Part shown: piece after piece, positions 7,932 through 11,529 of the stretch | How the letters are laid out: every line of letters begins with the position of its first letter | Position numbering within the stretch: position 1 is the first letter of the stretch | Source: Saccoglossus kowalevskii | Taxonomy: Eukaryota; Hemichordata; Enteropneusta; Harrimaniidae | Assembly (NCBI RefSeq): GCF_000003605.2 | Contig: NW_003138352.1 | Span: 37,304-48,832, forward strand | DNA: 11,529 bases | Reading direction: 5' to 3' | Notes under the pieces: model-generated | What the model was told of the DNA's origin: nothing | Database searches by the model: none | The model's input: the letters and a program-made list of their open reading frames with translations, nothing else | Program-made: the position numbers and the translations under genes

Positions 7932-7939
7932 ATTGTCAT

Positions 7940-8690
7940 AGTTGTGAAAATAGTAAAACATGTCGAAATCAAGCACCGAAAAGGGCGGTTGTTCAGTGAA
8001 ATCGTTTATACGTATAATTATAAGGTAATGGAAAGCCATGTTCAGTATACTAGTAAACACACTTTTAATCCAATTTACGGACGGTTGCCGTGATTATGAG
8101 AGCGAATTTAAACTCACAAATATCGACATACAAATATGTGCGAGGTTAATATTGCATTTCATTGTAGGCAGCTAATGTGTCACGCAAATAGGATTGATTC
8201 AATCATCACCATTTTTTGAGGACTGTGTATTTAAGGAGTTAGCATACGTTCGCTGGTTCAATTGTTTGGTCTCAATACACAGACTGAAACATACATTTTA
8301 CCCATACATGTTATATACCATAATAAAGATCTTGTTTCAAACTTTAAAATATGCCATTTTATTGTGTATTGTGTATATTATAGAGTAGTGCTTCAATGTT
8401 CTTCGTTTTCTTTCGAAAAACTTGAAAATTCACATTAAAAAGCAGAATTAGTCATTCATGGTTTTAGCACTGGGGAAATGGAATTTCTCTGTGTGATGTT
8501 TGCAACTGAATTTTCCAACCATTCTAAGTTGAGAAAACGAAAACGTTTATTTTAACAAATGATTCTTTTTATCGACATTGCTCACTCTAAGCTTATTGAC
8601 CTCACTACAATGTTGTAATATCGACGCGTTTTGTAATAAAAATAACTAAGGCAAAATGCAATAGAACTACATGAACCCTTTGGCTATATG
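7940..8690. other. No recognised gene
   Basis: AT-rich sequence. A 64-codon frame at 8194-8388 (+) has no domain and no supporting context. AATAAA-like hexamers occur by composition alone. Confidence 0.5.
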
Positions 8691-8712
8691 AGCAATCACA
8701 GTGGTGATTGCT
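8691..8712. repeat. 9-bp-stem perfect hairpin
   Basis: AGCAATCAC (8691-8699), loop AGTG, then GTGATTGCT (8704-8712). Isolated; function unknown. Confidence 0.5.
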
Positions 8713-8913
8713 GCTCAAATTGTATTTAATTCAGTCGCTGCGGGCGCACTCCAGTTTGTATGATTATGCAAGAGATTGTAATGATCTCACGGTAACACGA
8801 CATATCCTTCAATGCAACTCTACACCTCGACGAGACAGTTGAACACTAGGCTGACGTCGGAACGAGTTGGGTTGATGGCTAGGTGGACGACTTGTCGCTG
8901 CAGTAAACCTCTG

Positions 8914-8931
8914 GGTTGGTGACTAGGTTGG
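8914..8931 (+). other. Potential two-tetrad G-quadruplex
   Basis: GGTTGGTGACTAGGTTGG has four GG pairs with TT-type loops, the same layout as the thrombin-binding aptamer fold. Two-tetrad structures are weak, so this is only structural potential. It lies 20 bp before the E-box palindrome array. Confidence 0.3.
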
Positions 8932-8952
8932 TGCTGAGCGATCAGGCAGCAA

Positions 8953-9057
8953 ATCTCGGCACGTGCCGAGTTTCGGGACCGAGATCGATTTTATTTTTCG
9001 GCACGTGCCGACTAGGTCCCGACCGTCTCAGTCCCGAGTCTCGGCACGTGCCGAGAT
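8953..9057. promoter_or_regulatory. Three-palindrome E-box array inside a larger inverted repeat
   Basis: Three perfect palindromes share the core TCGGCACGTGCCGA: 16 bp at 8955-8970, 14 bp at 8998-9011 and 18 bp at 9039-9056 (TCTCGGCACGTGCCGAGA). Their centres lie at 8962.5, 9004.5 and 9047.5, so they are spaced 42 and 43 bp. Both spacers are 27 bp. The outer palindromes belong to a 35-bp inverted repeat (8953-8987 against 9023-9057) with about 29 of 35 positions matching, including CGGGAC and GAGA blocks. Each site contains CACGTG, the canonical bHLH E-box. It could be a regulatory array or the core of a foldback element; no gene start is apparent nearby. Confidence 0.6.
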
Positions 9058-9131
9058 CTCTAACGTGAGCGCCACTGGTAAGCACAATAACGTCGATAAA
9101 AGTTACTAACCAGGCTATGTCCGTTCACATA

Positions 9132-9174
9132 GAAAAAAAACCTTGGTTGGCTGAAAAAAACTCCATGGTTGGCA
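9132..9174. repeat. Two-copy 21-22 bp tandem repeat
   Basis: GAAAAAAAACCTTGGTTGGC (9132-9151) is followed by GAAAAAAACTCCATGGTTGG (9154-9172 region). A weaker third GGTTG follows. Confidence 0.5.
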
Positions 9175-9268
9175 CTATGGTTGTTATTATTTTGAGTATA
9201 AATGGACAATGACTTAGCAACCATGACAACACCCATACCGACCAGTTCAAAGCTTGATTTATATTTAA

Positions 9269-9277
9269 CCACGTGAC
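9269..9277. promoter_or_regulatory. E-box CCACGTGAC
   Basis: On the minus strand it reads GTCACGTGG, the USF/MiT-type E-box. No adjacent gene could be assigned, so activity is unproven. Confidence 0.3.
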
Positions 9278-9356
9278 CGATGTGGCACTAATGGTTTCTT
9301 ATAGGCAACCATATTGTGTGCACGTATGCAATATGATGCGCCCTTTGGCGCTTCGA

Positions 9357-9364
9357 TGACGTCA
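9357..9364. promoter_or_regulatory. CRE palindrome TGACGTCA
   Basis: A perfect full CREB/ATF site lies just after a small GCGCC/GGCGC hairpin (9338-9351). A TCATTC motif follows 19 bp later. Chance occurrence is possible. Confidence 0.3.
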
Positions 9365-9369
9365 AATAG

Positions 9370-9620
9370 AAGACTATTCTCTCGTCATTCGCACATTCTG
9401 TATATTTATCAACTTTGTACAGAGTATTACAAATGAATGTAAATGTTGTATTGTTGTTATATTACAAATTATTTATTAAAATTTGTATTATTCAAATTTA
9501 CATATTTTCGATTAACTAAAAGTGTATTTACGTTGAGCAAACGAAAGCCCAAGTTGCCGACTTCCCTAACCCAGCGTTGTCGAGGCGGTCAATTTCAAGT
9601 TTGTCTGCCTCATTAGTTGA
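9370..9620. other. No recognised feature
   Basis: AT-rich, stops in all frames. Confidence 0.45.
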
Positions 9621-9623
9621 CAA

Positions 9624-9633
9624 TGCGCATGCG
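9624..9633. promoter_or_regulatory. NRF1-like site TGCGCATGCG
   Basis: Matches the core of the NRF1 consensus YGCGCAYGCGCR. Such sites normally mark housekeeping promoters, but no gene start is recognised next to it. Confidence 0.3.
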
Positions 9634-9664
9634 TTTTGCCCTTTTTGTCGTCTGCTTGACAATA

Positions 9665-9687
9665 CCTCAGACTAGTAACATCTGAGG
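9665..9687. repeat. 7-bp-stem hairpin
   Basis: CCTCAGA (9665-9671) pairs with TCTGAGG (9681-9687) over a 9-nt loop. The flanking sequence CAATAC occurs on both sides. Confidence 0.35.
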
Positions 9688-9689
9688 CA

Positions 9690-10193
9690 ATACGCAATAC
9701 TTTTCTCCTGACACTTACTCTGCACAATGTATTGTCAGATTGATTTTCGAGTTGGTTACGCCATCTTCTTTCTCTGTGTCAACTGAAAATACAATAATAA
9801 GGACTGAGCAAATATTCTGATAGTACCCCGACATAATGCGTACTTACAAATGGTCTGCAGCCGGCCGGGAAAGTGGGAAGGGTGCTCTGTAGGTAATAAG
9901 TCGATATTGGGGGCTTTGGGTTAAAAAAAAAGACCAACATTCTGTTAAAATGGCCGAAAATCGCAATAGAATCAAAAAGTTCGACCGAGCCGCAAATAGC
10001 TACACACTTTTTCAATGACGATGATAGTACATATTCGACCCCTACCACCGTTAGCCGCGCAATACTAGTATTACAGTCAGAAGTACTTTAAAGCGGCAAT
10101 AACTGTAACTATCGATCTTATTCTCTGATTTTCATTTTCAATAAATCATTTCCTGCGTCATTAGTGTCAATTTGTAACGGCCATGCCCGAAAT
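9690..10193. other. No recognised gene; possible splice donor at 9842-9847 (-)
   Basis: A minus-strand open stretch (10048 down to 9779) contains the consensus donor GTAAGT at 9847-9842, but has no early ATG and no domain. A tentative + strand first exon follows at 10194. Confidence 0.3.
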
Positions 10194-10228
10194 ATGGACA
10201 CCGAAGACATCGTAGAATTACCGATGTT
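10194..10228 (+). CDS. Tentative short first coding exon
   Basis: The ATG at 10194 has A at -3 and G at +4, an excellent animal start context. It is followed by codons for MDTEDIVELPM and then by GTAAGT at 10229, a full-consensus splice donor. The exon would be 35 nt, ending in phase 2. No downstream exon could be identified; the + strand ORF at 10311-10601 looks antisense to a better minus-strand frame. Short ATG-plus-donor combinations arise by chance, so confidence is low. Confidence 0.15.
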
Positions 10229-10426
10229 GTAAGTGAAAACATGCAATTGTGACTAATATAATATTTCGGTAAGATTTGGTCATCTTTATGTAGTTGTTTT
10301 TAATAAAACAATGTTAAAAATGTTAAAGCTTACGCCGATTAATCATATTCCGACATTCGATGCCTTTTTATTCGGCATGATTCTCTCTATCAATTACAAG
10401 TTGAGAAAGCTGGAGAAACTGACAAT

Positions 10427-10900
10427 TTATAAACCAAAATATGCCGTACCTGTTTTTATGTCACTCAAGTCGTGTACTCGTGTATTTATTTTCGCTATAT
10501 TATCCAGTTCGGTGTCAGCAGTTCTCTTTCTAGATTCTCTTTTAACGACTACCACAGGCGCAGTGACGGTGTTTTCTGAACTGTCATTGCCTGTATTGTG
10601 ATATATAGAAGATAATATTTGGTAATCGTAGTCCTAAATAACTATTAAAAATAGCTAGACGTTTCGAGCAATGGCTCGAAACGTCTAGCTATTGCCTGTA
10701 CTGTGTTCATTCCGTAGGTCCGCGTCGTCTATGAATTCCAAGACATCACTCACAGCAGTTTCCGTTTCGCCGTTCTGCCATTTAACAAAATGTGTATTTG
10801 TTGTGTACATTTGCCTGTTGTCGCGATGAGCAAACATTAAGCAGTCACGCCAACGCAAAAACCTGTCACTAGAAGTTGATTTTAATGTCACGATGTGTTT
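10427..10900 (-). pseudogene. Candidate terminal exon of an unknown gene, interrupted by a 90-bp insertion
   Basis: On the minus strand one frame runs from about 10900 to a stop (TAG) at 10687-10685, inside the insertion. It resumes in the same frame at 10600 and runs to the TAA at 10429-10427. The first part includes DRFLRWRDCLMFAHRDNRQM and ETETAVSDVLEFIDDADLRN. The second has DSSENTVTAPVVVVKRESRK, a basic NLS-like patch, then ELDNIAKINTRVHDLSDIKT. Leaving out the insertion gives about 120 codons without a stop. AATAAA on the minus strand (10372-10367) lies 55 bp after the final stop. Possible splice acceptors are CCACAG at 10906-10901 and TTCTAG at 10874-10869. The second keeps phase with the tentative first exon at 11032-11004. 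No domain was recognised. If the insertion is fixed, the protein would end early, after about 68 codons of this exon. Confidence 0.4.
10586..10705 (-). mobile_element. 90-bp insertion with a 15-bp direct repeat and long hairpin
   Basis: ATTGCCTGTATTGTG (10586-10600) and ATTGCCTGTACTGTG (10691-10705) are direct repeats differing at one base. They flank 90 bp (10601-10690), as a target-site duplication from target-primed retrotransposition would. The interior is AT-rich. Next to the right copy it carries a perfect inverted repeat, AATAGCTAGACGTTTCGAGC (10650-10669) with its complement at 10674-10693 around the loop AATG; the last three bases of the stem overlap the direct repeat. It splits the minus-strand frame described at 10427-10900. 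A retroelement-derived fragment is the likeliest source. Confidence 0.6.
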
Positions 10901-11003
10901 CTGTGGTAAACGTTAGAACACATACATACAGTACGCAATGAAGCACCCACCACATGGACCCCTACAACATAATACCACGCTAATCTACAAAACTGTTTCT
11001 TAC

Positions 11004-11032
11004 AAATATGCAGTTGTATTTTCAGCAGCCAT
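11004..11032 (-). CDS. Tentative first coding exon of the minus-strand gene
   Basis: A minus-strand ATG at 11032-11030, with A at -3 and G at +4, opens MAAENTTAY and ends at the donor GTAAGA (11003-10998) after 29 nt, in phase 2. The acceptor TTCTAG at 10874-10869 would continue it in frame as ...TTAYF then DRFLRWRD. The intron would be about 135 bp. This is only a consistency argument, and the polypyrimidine tract before that acceptor is poor. Confidence 0.2.
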
Positions 11033-11040
11033 GTTTTACA

Positions 11041-11285
11041 GGCCCTCTACCACCTGTTTAGAGCCGCCCATTGTTTGATTAACTACTACTAATAAAGTAA
11101 AGTTTCGTCCAAGTACCGTATTGGACAGAGCTCCGATAAAATCCTATGCCTACAACATAACCTATACTAGTGGTTAGATAATTGATCAGGGTTAACTAAA
11201 GCGACAGCTCATGAAGAACAGACTGGTCGCATGGTCACAATAAATAATAAGACTAACGAATACTTCTGGAAATACTAACGCCCAG
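11041..11285. other. No recognised feature
   Basis: AT-rich sequence upstream of the tentative minus-strand first exon. No TATA box or coding frame can be supported. Confidence 0.4.
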
Positions 11286-11304
11286 GGTTTGTTATTAACA
11301 AACC
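11286..11304. repeat. 19-bp palindrome
   Basis: GGTTTGTTA and TAACAAACC form 9-bp arms around a single central T. It lies just left of the MITE-like element at 11336. Confidence 0.5.
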
Positions 11305-11335
11305 GTTACTTGTGGGCTGTTTAACATGACACAGT

Positions 11336-11493
11336 TTAAAGGGGCACCTTCCAGTTAAGCCTAATCTCACACAAATTTACTTTCTGGATTAAAATACAAT
11401 GAATAACAAAGATAGATTATCATTGTAAACAACATAACAATAGTGTCCCATGATTCTTTGGTGCAATCCATGGGATGAGCGGTTCCCCTTTAA
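11336..11493. mobile_element. MITE-like element with short terminal inverted repeats
   Basis: The left end TAAAGGGGCACC (11337-11348) is the inverse of the right end GGTTCCCCTTTA (11481-11492) with one mismatch. The target duplication can be read as TA, or as TTAA at 11336-11339 and 11490-11493, so the superfamily (Tc1/mariner-like or piggyBac-like) is open. The element is about 150 bp, AT-rich and without coding capacity. An internal TCCCATG/CATGGGA pair can form a second stem. Confidence 0.5.
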
Positions 11494-11529
11494 GGGCTGT
11501 TTGACGTGGCGTTACCTAGAGTTGATTAA

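Noticed and set aside
10311-10601. Plus-strand 96-codon ORF
   Set aside because: It runs antisense to the more protein-like minus-strand frame, is hydrophobic in the way antisense translations of charged proteins are, and shows no domain.
10650-10693. Hammerhead ribozyme, as found in some Penelope-like and other retroelements
   Set aside because: The right arm has CGAAAC followed by GTC, but the other core strand CUGANGA is absent; the left arm is simply the complement of the right. It is a plain palindrome unless a wider search finds the missing strand.

Overview
The window looks like nuclear DNA from an invertebrate animal, probably a marine one such as a lophotrochozoan. That placement is an inference. 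It is AT-rich and gene-poor, with microsatellites, degenerate minisatellites, decayed transposable elements and one clear intronless eukaryotic gene with a TATA box and an AATAAA signal. Nothing bacterial is visible: no operons, no Shine-Dalgarno sites, no CRISPR array.

Layout. Positions 1 to about 1705 hold a dead non-LTR retrotransposon (LINE, Jockey/CR1-type superfamily) on the + strand. It is split at 148/149 by a 149-bp MITE with TA target duplications; taking the MITE out on paper puts the retrotransposon reading frame back in register. From 1706 to 3640 no gene is recognised. Positions 3648-4631 form a complete linker histone H1 unit: H1 box, near-palindrome, TATA box, histone-type cap motif, a 207-codon intronless CDS and a polyadenylation signal in place of the histone stem-loop. 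From 4660 to 7360 there is mostly unassigned sequence, with a frame-broken minus-strand ORF relic at 5779-5970, AT-rich and simple repeats, a (GTAT)n tract and a C11 run. From 7370 to 7931 two unrelated degenerate minisatellites lie side by side.

Around 8953-9057 there is a compact array of three perfect palindromes containing the E-box CACGTG, with centres 42 and 43 bp apart, set inside a larger inverted repeat. E-box, CRE and NRF1-like sites follow between 9269 and 9633. At 10427-11032 there is a candidate minus-strand gene end whose reading frame is interrupted by a 90-bp insertion. The insertion is flanked by a 15-bp direct repeat and carries a perfect 20-bp-stem hairpin. Near the right edge (11336-11493) sits a second MITE-like element.

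The only confident functional gene is histone H1. Most of the remaining interest lies in mobile-element archaeology and in the palindromic E-box array. Family assignments rest on motifs read by eye, with no database search.
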